Shown: positions 1-5,204, numbered from the stretch's first letter. The stretch: 6,479 bases of DNA from Candidatus Sericytochromatia bacterium (GCA_913773825.1 CAJYHH010001101.1:1-6479); one strand, 5' to 3'. Translations and numbers: made by a program. Notes: generated by a model not told the origin, from the letters alone.

Positions 1-1
1 G

Positions 2-181
2 TTTATGAGTGCAAAAGAACCGATTAGTCTGGCCCGTTATCTGGTTGTGCTGTTTCCGATTTACCCGGTTTTGGCGATCTGGACAAAACGTCCAATGGTG
101 TTTCAGGCCGCTTTATGCCTGAGCACGCTTTTAATGGCGGCCTGGTCGATTCTTTATCTTACTGGACATGGCGCAATGTAG
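2..181 (+). CDS. C-terminal fragment of a PIG-V-type membrane mannosyltransferase (5' end outside window)
   Basis: An open frame enters from the left edge and stops at TAG 179-181, giving 59 visible residues. They contain the motif PISLARYLVVLFPIYPVLA followed by a short charged turn (WTKRP) and a second hydrophobic helix ending just before the C-terminus. An SLxRYxxVxFPxxxxLA motif near the end, then one last membrane helix, is typical of the C-terminus of bacterial PIG-V-like mannosyltransferases and related GT-C enzymes. These are inner-membrane proteins that transfer sugars from polyprenyl-phosphate donors. The catalytic N-terminal part lies outside the window, so donor and acceptor cannot be read. 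An internal ATG at 5-7 is in frame, but no Shine-Dalgarno site is visible in the few bases before it, so this is read as a truncated long gene. It converges on the minus-strand gene ending at 216, 34 bases away, with no clear terminator between them. Confidence 0.62.
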   Translation, partial: FMSAKEPISLARYLVVLFPIYPVLAIWTKRPMVFQAALCLSTLLMAAWSILYLTGHGAM

Positions 182-215
182 AGAAAGTCCAGATCAGAGG
201 CAGATAACGTTAAGG

Positions 216-824
216 TTAAGCCGCCGCTTGCCCTGAGTGAGGATGTTTGCGTCTGGTTTTGCGTGCCGCCAGACGGGCATTGTGAGCAGCAGCGCGCACC
301 AGTGAGGGTGAGGGCTGAGCCGGTTCGGGGGCTGTAAAAGGCAAGCTGAGTTGAGATGTCTGCTGTGGATGTGGAGAATAAAGTGCATATTGCCTGGAGC
401 TGTACTGGCTGCCTAAGCTGCCCATAAAGGGCTGTTCCATGGGGAAAGCTTCAGGATTCCATGGATTGGGATAACTGACATCTTCAAGATCTGAGAGCCT
501 GATTGTCGGAATGATCTCACTGAGCTCGGGCTGGTGAGGCAAGTCTGATTCAGGCTCTATGGCTGCAGACTCTGGCTGCAAGTGGCTGACAATTTCAAGC
601 ACCGGCAGGCTGCGCGGGGGCTCTGAAGCTGCTGCATAAGGATTAAGGGTTTCGGGTGGGGCATAGTGAATGGCTGAGAAGTCGTGAAGCTGCTCCTGAA
701 CAGGATACTGATGTTTATAGCGGATTTGCTCTGGCTGCTGGGTTTGCTGCAGCTGTAGAGCTTCTTTGACGGGTTGAGTCTGATTGGCTAAGGCCGTCAG
801 TGAGCGATTAATTCTAAGAGCCAT
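216..824 (-). CDS. Pro/Gln-rich low-complexity protein with a flagellin-like N-terminus, unknown function
   Basis: This is a 202-residue protein. The start at 824 is chosen because AGGAG lies 8 bases upstream; the frame stays open to 986, but that extension covers a promoter-like site and has no ribosome site. The first residues, MALRINRSLTALANQ, closely resemble the conserved flagellin D0 start (M-x-x-R-I-N-x-x-x-x-A-L). The similarity fades after about residue 28. The remainder is rich in Pro, Gln, Ser, Glu and Ala, has no membrane segment or recognised domain, and looks disordered. Residues 95-125 are acidic and carry a short hydrophobic patch. The tail (about 177-202) is basic (ARKTRRKHPH) and ends in AAA. 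The middle and C-terminal flagellin domains are absent, so this is not a filament protein. A sigma-28-like promoter at 957-982 fits control with late flagellar genes. Possible roles, all inference, are a secreted flagellar accessory protein or a gene that captured a flagellin leader. Confidence 0.6.
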   Translation of the reverse strand: MALRINRSLTALANQTQPVKEALQLQQTQQPEQIRYKHQYPVQEQLHDFSAIHYAPPETLNPYAAASEPPRSLPVLEIVSHLQPESAAIEPESDLPHQPELSEIIPTIRLSDLEDVSYPNPWNPEAFPMEQPFMGSLGSQYSSRQYALYSPHPQQTSQLSLPFTAPEPAQPSPSLVRAAAHNARLAARKTRRKHPHSGQAAA

Positions 825-832
825 GGATTGTT

Positions 833-837
833 CTCCT
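833..837 (-). promoter_or_regulatory. Shine-Dalgarno site deciding the start at 824
   Basis: On the minus strand GGAAAGGAG lies 8 bases before the ATG at 824. It is the only good ribosome site in this open frame. It selects the start that gives the flagellin-like N-terminus rather than the longer reading from 986. Confidence 0.75.
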
Positions 838-956
838 TTCCTTGTCTGTTTTGGCAGATATTGGTCTCCAGATGCCTGGATCATGGCACAAACAGGCCCC
901 ATGAAAAAATGTGAATTAAGCGCTTTTGATTCTGTTTTGACGGAATTCAGACAACT

Positions 957-982
957 AGATCGGCTTTTATAAAGCTTGTTTA
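957..982 (-). promoter_or_regulatory. Sigma-28 (FliA)-like promoter candidate
   Basis: The minus strand reads TAAA (982-979), 14 bases, then GCCGATCT (964-957). The sigma-28 consensus is TAAA, 15 bases, GCCGATAA, so the match is 4/4 and 6/8 with a spacer one base short. It would give a 5' leader of about 125 bases ahead of the gene starting at 824. The call is strengthened because that gene begins with a flagellin-like leader. A sigma-70 -10 (TATAAA) overlaps the spacer, but no good -35 accompanies it. Confidence 0.45.
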
Positions 983-1060
983 GCATCTGAATAACGTAAA
1001 ATTAGCTGACATTCTGTTATATCCAAGCTTTGTTAAGGCTGTTTGGGGGGCTGGTGGTGT

Positions 1061-1272
1061 TCAAATGCACTCAATTTCGGTATAAATCAGCCCTTGCCCA
1101 CAGGCTTGTTTATCGCGATAGTCAGAAGTGGCCTGAATCTCAGCATCAATTAACTTAGCCTGATAGGGAATTCCTGCTTCTTCAAGTGCCCAGCGCGCCC
1201 ACAAATTTACAAATTAAGGACTGAACCCTTAGCACAAGGCGGAACCCACTTACAAGCAGAAATCGTAATCAT
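1061..1272 (-). pseudogene. Glutathione S-transferase remnant (N-terminal thioredoxin-like part, frameshifted and truncated)
   Basis: An ATG at 1272 with an intact GGGAGG ribosome site 7 bases upstream opens MITISACKWVPPCAKGSVLNL, then hits a stop (1209-1207). Shifting frame recovers WALEEAGIPYQAKLIDAEIQ followed by YRDKQACGQGLIYTE, ending at TGA 1063-1061. Together these match the start of soluble bacterial GSTs, in which PPFAQGLVRDLRVRWALEEAGxPY is followed by YRxxQPFGQVP and an ED or ES pair that binds the glutathione gamma-glutamyl group. Here PFA has become PCA, QPFGQVP reads QACGQGL (so the cis-proline of the thioredoxin fold is lost), the two parts are out of frame, and the helical C-terminal domain of about 130 residues is missing. 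It cannot encode a working enzyme. The surviving ribosome site and a plausible promoter suggest decay from a once functional gene. Sequencing error alone would not explain the missing second half. Confidence 0.78.
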
Positions 1273-1319
1273 TTCTTGGCCTCCCTATGCTAAAACTTGC
1301 TCAGTTCAGCTTAAGTGGG

Positions 1320-1348
1320 TTTATATCGACCAATAATCCTGGTGTTGA
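1320..1348 (-). promoter_or_regulatory. Possible sigma-70 promoter of the GST remnant
   Basis: The minus strand has TCAACA (1348-1343; 4/6 to the -35 consensus), a 17-base spacer and TATAAA (1325-1320; 5/6 to the -10). It lies about 48 bases upstream of the GST remnant's ATG. If real, it is a leftover promoter transcribing a dead gene. The match is too modest to be certain. Confidence 0.35.
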
Positions 1349-1405
1349 AGTTTAAATAGCTTTTAAATATTGGCGAGTCATTTTGATTGCCAAAGTGGTT
1401 TGTTT

Positions 1406-1434
1406 TTGACCTTTTTTGCTTACTTGGTTCAAAT
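1406..1434 (+). promoter_or_regulatory. Possible sigma-70 promoter for the methyltransferase gene
   Basis: TTGACC (1406-1411, 5/6 to the -35) is followed by a 17-base spacer and TCAAAT (1429-1434, 4/6 to the -10). It would give a leader of about 78 bases. The -10 is weak, so this is only the best candidate in the region. Confidence 0.35.
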
Positions 1435-1518
1435 GGTATTCTAGGGTTAATGCTGGTAACCTAAAGAGTCTATGTCAGCAGCGTTTGGCGTTTATATCGA
1501 TTGTTATAGAGGAATAAA

Positions 1519-2385
1519 ATGACCACTCAAGCTGAAAGCCGGGCGCATAATAAAATCCATTGGGAAGCGCTGGCGCCGCTCTGGATGGCCTGGTGGCAAC
1601 GCTTTGGGCCTGCGACTCAGCCGGTTTCAGACTGGATGGTGGCTCATGCCAGGCTTGGGCCTGGAACACGTGTGCTGGATCTGGCAACGGGTGTAGGGGA
1701 GCCAGCTTTGAGTTTTGCCCGCGCTTTAAATGGCCGTGGAGAAGTTTTGGGAGTGGATCAGTCTGAGCGGATGATCGAGTATGCCCGTGAGCAATCTATG
1801 GGCTTAAATCATCTGCAATTTGAAGTTCAGGATCTCGAACAGCTTAATCTTCACCATCATGAACCTTTTGATGTGATTGTCTCGCGCTGGGGCCTGATGT
1901 TTTGTAGTGATGTGGCCGAAGCTCTGCGTCAGGCGCGCAGCTGTCTTAAGCCTGATGGGATTTTAATCGGTGCTGTGTGGGGGATTCCTGAACGGGTACC
2001 GATGCTCAATCTGGCGTCACAGGCTTTAAAACAAGCTTTGGATCGTGAATTAGAGCGTCTGGGGCCAGGGCCTTTTTCGCTTTCAGACCCAGCTTGGTTA
2101 CAGACTCAACTGACTGCCGGTGGCTTTAGACTGGAAACCATTGCCCCTGTTGATGTTGTGCTGCACTGTGAGTCTGCCCAGGCTTATCTGAGTGAACGTG
2201 CTGAGATGGCCACTTCGCTGGCCGAGGCTTTAGCAAATCTGACCCCTGAAGAACGCGCAAAATATAACAGTGCTCTGGAGTCTGCTGCACAGGTATGGTG
2301 CCCACAGTCAGACTCAGAGCGACTTGAGCTGGTTAATCAGGCGATTTGTTTTGTCGCTCGACAGATCCCGGAAAGCTTGAGCTGA
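1519..2385 (+). CDS. Class I SAM-dependent methyltransferase (UbiE/Methyltransf_11-like)
   Basis: This soluble 288-residue enzyme transfers a methyl group from S-adenosylmethionine to an unidentified, probably small-molecule, substrate. The ATG follows AGAGGA by about 6 bases. Residues 10-50 (W-x-x-x-APLWMAWWQRFGP, then QPVSDWM) form the N-terminal helices typical of this family. Motif I is VLDLATGVGEPALSFA (53-67), and the acidic residue binding the SAM ribose is D80 in GVDQSERMI. The adenine-side D105 sits in FEVQDLEQL, motif II is FDVIVSRWGLMF (117-128) and motif III is LKPDGILIGAVW (143-154). The C-terminal portion (155-288) is mostly helical and probably forms the substrate lid. The length suits the family, and no residue expected for SAM binding looks lost. 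The neighbours do not suggest a pathway: upstream is a decayed GST gene and downstream an RRM gene with its own leader. The substrate cannot be inferred. Confidence 0.85.
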   Translation: MTTQAESRAHNKIHWEALAPLWMAWWQRFGPATQPVSDWMVAHARLGPGTRVLDLATGVGEPALSFARALNGRGEVLGVDQSERMIEYAREQSMGLNHLQFEVQDLEQLNLHHHEPFDVIVSRWGLMFCSDVAEALRQARSCLKPDGILIGAVWGIPERVPMLNLASQALKQALDRELERLGPGPFSLSDPAWLQTQLTAGGFRLETIAPVDVVLHCESAQAYLSERAEMATSLAEALANLTPEERAKYNSALESAAQVWCPQSDSERLELVNQAICFVARQIPESLS

Positions 2386-2441
2386 TTGTGTTTAGCCCGT
2401 CGATTTTATTGACCCTAAGGCTCAGATCAAAAGAAGCAAAA

Positions 2442-2471
2442 TTCACGATATGACCTTTCATCTGATACGAT
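2442..2471 (+). promoter_or_regulatory. Weak promoter candidate upstream of the RRM gene
   Basis: TTCACG (2442-2447, 4/6) and TACGAT (2466-2471, 4/6, preceded by TGA as an extended -10) are separated by 18 bases. It would leave a leader of about 130 bases before the RRM start. The match is weak. It is listed because the 224-base gap implies that the RRM gene is transcribed independently. Confidence 0.3.
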
Positions 2472-2485
2472 GTTCAAGTGTTGTC

Positions 2486-2541
2486 CAGAACACACAGCAG
2501 GACGCAGAACTGCTCATGCTGCTATTCTGCCGCTGCAGAAC
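2486..2541 (+). repeat. CAGAAC repeats and possible hairpin in the RRM gene leader
   Basis: CAGAAC occurs three times, at 2486-2491, 2505-2510 and 2536-2541. GCAGAA (2504-2509) can pair with TTCTGC (2525-2530), and AGCAG (2496-2500) can alternatively pair with CTGCT (2519-2523). The stems are short. The segment lies in the likely 5' untranslated region of an RNA-binding protein gene, where leader structure could matter, but no known element is recognised. Confidence 0.3.
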
Positions 2542-2609
2542 AAAACAGATGGAATCCAGAGTCTGAACCCAAATTAGACCCAGGATCTGACGCAGAGAAG
2601 GAGTCGAGT

Positions 2610-2987
2610 ATGCGAGTATTTGTTGGAAATTTATCGAAAGACGTGACAGAAGAAGAACTCAGTCAGGCAGTTGCTGCATTTGGTGAGGTGGTTTCTGTCA
2701 GTATTGCAACTGATGATGCGGGTCAGTCCAAAGGCAACGCCATTGTCGAAATGAGCAGCAAAGCTGAAGGTGCAGCTCTGATTGAGGGCTTTAACGGTCA
2801 AGAACTTAAAGGCCAGGCTGTTAAAGTCAGTGAAGCGCGAGCGACTCAGGATCGCACAGGCGCCAAAGGCCAGCAGGGTTATAGCCGTGGCGTAGGTGGC
2901 CGTCAGACGAGCTCCAAAGGCGCGAAAGGCAGCGCCAACAGCAAAGGTGGCTTTACGATGGGTAAAACCAGCGGCCATAAAGTCTAA
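2610..2987 (+). CDS. Small single-RRM RNA-binding protein
   Basis: This 125-residue protein starts at the ATG preceded by AAGGAG six bases upstream. A longer in-frame reading from a GTG at 2478 lacks a ribosome site, and its extra residues resemble no RRM extension. Residues 1-78 form one RRM. RNP2 is VFVGNL (3-8), helix 1 is TEEELSQAVAAFG and RNP1 corresponds to KGNAIVEM. The fold closes with LKGQAVKVSEA. The tail (about 80-125) is rich in Gly, Lys and Ser (SKGAKGSANSKGG), basic and probably flexible, like the Gly-rich tails of cyanobacterial Rbp proteins. Such proteins bind single-stranded RNA, and several cyanobacterial ones are cold-induced. Unusually, RNP1 has Asn and Ile where two aromatic residues normally stack on RNA (consensus K/R-G-F-A/G-F-V-E-M), leaving only the RNP2 Phe. 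RNA binding may therefore be weaker or different. It is probably transcribed alone, from its own leader to the hairpin at 3006. Confidence 0.85.
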   Translation: MRVFVGNLSKDVTEEELSQAVAAFGEVVSVSIATDDAGQSKGNAIVEMSSKAEGAALIEGFNGQELKGQAVKVSEARATQDRTGAKGQQGYSRGVGGRQTSSKGAKGSANSKGGFTMGKTSGHKV

Positions 2988-3005
2988 GTTTGATTTTCAG
3001 TATTC

Positions 3006-3036
3006 AGAGGGCTGGCTAATGAACGGTCAGCCCTCT
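3006..3036. terminator. Hairpin shared by two convergent genes (probable bidirectional terminator)
   Basis: AGAGGGCTG (3006-3014) and CAGCCCTCT (3028-3036) form a perfect 9-bp stem that can extend by three further pairs (two of them G-T wobbles) to a 7-base loop. It lies 18 bases after the RRM stop codon, and the stop codon of the convergent pseudouridine synthase (3018-3016) lies within it. No strong T-run follows on either strand, so termination may be inefficient or factor-assisted. Confidence 0.5.
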
Positions 3037-3960
3037 TGTGCTATCTGGTGTAAAAGGCCCCCAGTGGGTCGGGAATGTTTCAAAACAGAGGGTTTCAGCA
3101 CTGACCGGATGTTTTAAACTCAGGCGGTAAGCGTGTAAGGCTAAACCGATTTCAGCCTGATCGTTTAAATCTGGATCTGGATTAAGGCCATAGACAGGAT
3201 CACCGATAATCGGATGACCCAAATGTTGAAGATGAACGCGAATCTGATGCGTCCGGCCCGTTTCAAGCTTTAATTTAACTAAACTACGCTCAGACCTACT
3301 TTGCAGCACCTGATAATGGGTCAGGGCTGTTTGGCCATCTACTTTGACAATCACGCGTTCAGGCGCTTTAGGGTCGCGGCCTAAGCGGGCATTAATACTG
3401 CCACTGCCACTTATACAGCCACTGACCCAAGCTAAATATTCCCGTTTGATGAGGCGCTGCTGCATGGCTGTTAGCAGCGCCTGATGAGCGCTTTGACTGC
3501 GGGCAAACACCATCAGGCCGCTGGTGTCACGATCCAGACGATGAACAATCCCAGGGCCCGCTACGCCATTAATTCCAGGCCAGTTCAATAAATAAAGCAA
3601 TGCATTGACACAGCTACCGCGCCACCAGCCCGGGCCGGGATGGCTGGCCATCCCGGCGGGTTTATTCACCACCACTAAATCAGCGTCTGCATAAACAATT
3701 GGCAGATCAAGAGCTTCAGGTTCTGCCGGATGAGGTTTGGGGGGTGGGGGCGTCACGCTGAGTCGTTGGCCTGCTTTTAAGTAGCGACTGGCTTTGCCTG
3801 GAGCACCATCGACCAGTACATATGCTTCACGAATCCAACTGCGTGCAAGCAGATAATCAATCTGGAGCTGTGCGGCGAGATAACGTTCAAGGGACTGTGG
3901 GACAAACTGCTCTGGAATCACCAGTTCCAGAGGTGCATCAACATTCATCTGCGGATTCAT
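3016..3960 (-). CDS. RluA-family pseudouridine synthase with S4 domain (RluD/RluC-like)
   Basis: This 314-residue enzyme isomerises specific uridines in RNA, most likely 23S rRNA, to pseudouridine. An S4-like RNA-binding domain occupies about residues 18-70 (SLERYLAAQL to GQRLSVTP). A PPPPKPHP linker joins it to the catalytic domain, which opens with IVYADADLVVVNKPAGMASHPG (88-109). The RluA signature HRLDRDTSGLMVFA spans 140-153, with D143 as the catalytic aspartate. Further conserved blocks are KREYLAWV (172-179), GRTHQIRVHL with its conserved arginine (235-244) and HPIIGDPVYG (249-258). Length and domain order match RluD/RluC enzymes, but the sequence alone does not tell which uridine is modified, so no symbol is given. 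The ATG at 3960 lies one base after the upstream stop codon (TGAGATG) without a good ribosome site, which suggests translational coupling. A second ATG at 3948 is also possible. Its stop codon sits inside the hairpin at 3006-3036. Confidence 0.93.
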   Translation of the reverse strand: MNPQMNVDAPLELVIPEQFVPQSLERYLAAQLQIDYLLARSWIREAYVLVDGAPGKASRYLKAGQRLSVTPPPPKPHPAEPEALDLPIVYADADLVVVNKPAGMASHPGPGWWRGSCVNALLYLLNWPGINGVAGPGIVHRLDRDTSGLMVFARSQSAHQALLTAMQQRLIKREYLAWVSGCISGSGSINARLGRDPKAPERVIVKVDGQTALTHYQVLQSRSERSLVKLKLETGRTHQIRVHLQHLGHPIIGDPVYGLNPDPDLNDQAEIGLALHAYRLSLKHPVSAETLCFETFPTHWGPFTPDSTRGLTVH

Positions 3961-3961
3961 C

Positions 3962-4219
3962 TCAGGACTCTGAACGGCTGATAAGCTGAAGCTTTTGTTT
4001 CCGCGTCATCCGTTTGATCTGATACTCAAGAGAGCTGGCGCTGCTGCGATCTGGTAAGCTTTCACTTTGCCAAACCAGACTAACAGGCAAACGGGCACGG
4101 GTATAACGCGCGCCTTTTGTTCCGCCTGATTGATGTTCTGACAGGCGTCGGGCTGGATCTGTGGTCAGGCCCGTATACAGGCTATTGTCTGAGCAGCGAA
4201 GCATGTAGACCTTGTACAT
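3962..4219 (-). CDS. GIY-YIG domain protein, UPF0213/YhbQ type
   Basis: This 85-residue single-domain protein carries the GIY-YIG nuclease fold. The GIY motif appears as VYMLRCSDNSLYTG, with VYM and YTG as the paired strands. The conserved arginine follows in DPARRLSEHQSG, then KGARYTRARLPVSLVW, and the helix with the family glutamate (SLEYQIKRMTRKQK, about 63-76). Stand-alone proteins of this size are widespread. They resemble the catalytic domain of UvrC and of homing endonucleases; some have nuclease activity in vitro, but their cellular role is unsettled. Key residues look intact. The start at 4219 has no good ribosome site at normal spacing (AAGGA is about 15 bases away). It heads a two-gene operon with the pseudouridine synthase, one base apart. 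The pairing is co-transcription, not evidence of a shared function. Confidence 0.88.
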   Translation of the reverse strand: MYKVYMLRCSDNSLYTGLTTDPARRLSEHQSGGTKGARYTRARLPVSLVWQSESLPDRSSASSLEYQIKRMTRKQKLQLISRSES

Positions 4220-4288
4220 CTTTTAATTTTATATCCTTTTAGCTAATTTGGACTTCTAGCTGGTGTAAGCTACTGATTAAAATATCTA

Positions 4289-4294
4289 TATAAA
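4289..4294 (+). promoter_or_regulatory. Candidate -10 element of the lipoprotein gene
   Basis: TATAAA lies in an A/T-rich run (4276-4295) just upstream of the ribosome site. Transcription would begin near 4301, leaving a leader of about 20 bases. No convincing -35 hexamer was found at 16-18 bases, so the call rests on the -10 and its position. Confidence 0.35.
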
Positions 4295-4318
4295 TGCGCC
4301 ACATTGGAGGAAACAAAG

Positions 4319-5053
4319 ATGTTAAGAAAAATGACAGTTCCGGCCCTGACGCTGAGTGTCTTACTGCTGGCCGCTTGCCGGGCTGACGTCAGCATTCAGC
4401 CAAACCCTAGCCCGACGGCTTCACCAACCGCTTCACCAACGGCTCAGCCGAGTTCTTCGCCTACACCGGCTCCTTCTGCCACACCGGGCTGGGTTCAGGC
4501 TACTATTCGCCCTACAGCGGCAACCAATGATGCTGTACTCGCCGAAGTTCGCAAACTTGAAACTGAGGGCCAGGTTAGCAATGTGGTGATCTTAGAGTCT
4601 TATCCAGTCCAGATTCAGTTAAGTGGCTCAGCGGCTGCTGTTGCACAACTTCAAGATATGGCTTCTGGCGCTCAGACCCTGGCGATTACCAGTTTGTCCC
4701 AGCGCAGCAGCAATCTGCAGACTGCTGGCACCCGCACCATTACCTCTGCTGAAAGTTTTGCGGAACTCTGGCGCCAGCATACAGGTGCGATGGATGCCCC
4801 GCCAACGGTTGATTTTGGCCAGCAGACTGTTTTAGCTGTCTTTGCCGGTGAAAAGCCGACTGGCGGTTATTCAGCTGTGATTACCTCGGTTAAATTGCTG
4901 GATAAAACCATGACTGTGACCTATCGGGTTAATGAGCCCGCTCCTGGAACGATTGTGACCCAGATGATCACCTATCCGGCTCATCTGGTTTCTGTACCGG
5001 TCAGTCAGGCCAAAGGTGACTTTACCCAGGTTAACTATGTACTTGAGCCTTAA
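4319..5053 (+). CDS. Lipoprotein with Pro/Thr/Ser stalk and C-terminal PrcB-family domain
   Basis: This is a 244-residue envelope lipoprotein. The ATG at 4319 follows GGAGG by 8 bases; a TTG at 4304 in the same frame would overlap this ribosome site and is rejected. Residues 1-20 are a lipoprotein signal peptide with lipobox LAAC, so C20 would be lipidated after cleavage. Residues 29-57 form a Pro/Thr/Ser/Ala stalk with SPTA repeats. Residues 58-125 look like a small alpha/beta domain that I do not recognise. Residues 139-244 match the PrcB C-terminal domain: SFAELWRQH, PPTVDFGQQTVLAVFAGEKPTGGYSAVI, then a strand-rich end with VTQMITYPAHLVSVPV. PrcB is known from the dentilisin protease complex of Treponema denticola, where it is a lipoprotein needed for assembly of the PrtP protease. 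No protease gene is next to this one, so its partner is unknown. It is transcribed alone and followed by two terminators. Confidence 0.85.
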   Translation: MLRKMTVPALTLSVLLLAACRADVSIQPNPSPTASPTASPTAQPSSSPTPAPSATPGWVQATIRPTAATNDAVLAEVRKLETEGQVSNVVILESYPVQIQLSGSAAAVAQLQDMASGAQTLAITSLSQRSSNLQTAGTRTITSAESFAELWRQHTGAMDAPPTVDFGQQTVLAVFAGEKPTGGYSAVITSVKLLDKTMTVTYRVNEPAPGTIVTQMITYPAHLVSVPVSQAKGDFTQVNYVLEP

Positions 5054-5061
5054 TGATTAAG

Positions 5062-5088
5062 CTCTAAGGCTTAAACCTGAGAGTTTTT
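5062..5088 (+). terminator. Intrinsic terminator 1 after the lipoprotein gene
   Basis: CTCTAAGG and CCTGAGAG form an 8-position stem with one A-G mismatch around a 6-base loop (CTTAAA), directly followed by TTTTT at 5084-5088. It begins 8 bases after the lipoprotein stop codon. Confidence 0.65.
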
Positions 5089-5135
5089 CTTAGCTTGAGT
5101 TGTGCTGTTTAAAGCGGACTCAGCGTTACTTGTCT

Positions 5136-5163
5136 AGCCCGGCTGCAAATAGCCGGGCTTTTT
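5136..5163 (+). terminator. Intrinsic terminator 2 after the lipoprotein gene
   Basis: AGCCCGGCT (5136-5144) and AGCCGGGCT (5151-5159) form a perfect GC-rich 9-bp stem with loop GCAAAT, followed by a T-run to 5163. This is the strongest terminator in the window and insulates the gene starting at 5284 from upstream transcription. Confidence 0.9.
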
Positions 5164-5195
5164 CCTGGAAATTTAGCTTAAAATTTAGACTGGGT

Positions 5196-5204
5196 TGTTA
5201 TAAT
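5196..5204 (+). promoter_or_regulatory. Extended -10 promoter for the MORN-like gene
   Basis: A perfect TATAAT (5199-5204) is preceded by TG at 5196-5197 and one base, the extended -10 arrangement. The -35 region is poor (AGCTTA or GCTTAA at 17-18 bases), as extended -10 promoters tolerate. Transcription would start near 5211, giving a leader of about 73 bases. It sits just beyond the strong terminator at 5163. Confidence 0.6.

Larger units (their letters stand above)
1273..1518. other. Intergenic region between the GST remnant and the methyltransferase gene
   Basis: This divergent intergenic stretch holds candidate promoters in both directions. It also has an 11-base direct repeat, GTTTATATCGA, at 1319-1329 and 1490-1500. 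The second copy lies 18 bases before the methyltransferase ATG and the first overlaps the putative -10 of the GST remnant. It is A/T-richer than the flanking genes. I see no coding sequence, RNA gene or clear terminator in it. Confidence 0.5.

Noticed and set aside
784..972. 62-residue + strand open frame upstream of the Pro/Gln-rich gene
   Set aside because: It overlaps the start and leader of the minus-strand gene, has no ribosome site and no recognisable protein.
825..986. In-frame 54-residue N-terminal extension of the minus-strand Pro/Gln-rich protein
   Set aside because: The extension overlaps the sigma-28-like site and lacks a ribosome site, while the ATG at 824 has AGGAG at good spacing and starts a recognisable flagellin-like sequence.
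2478..2609. In-frame upstream extension of the RRM protein from GTG
   Set aside because: There is no Shine-Dalgarno site. The extra residues are low-complexity and do not match RRM proteins, whereas the ATG at 2610 has AAGGAG and begins exactly at the first RRM strand.
2631..2978. 115-residue open frame antisense to the RRM gene
   Set aside because: It is a mirror frame of a well-supported gene and has no domain or ribosome site of its own.
4220..4240. TATAAA just before the GIY-YIG start as a promoter
   Set aside because: It would leave almost no leader, and no -35 is present at the right distance, so it is not called.
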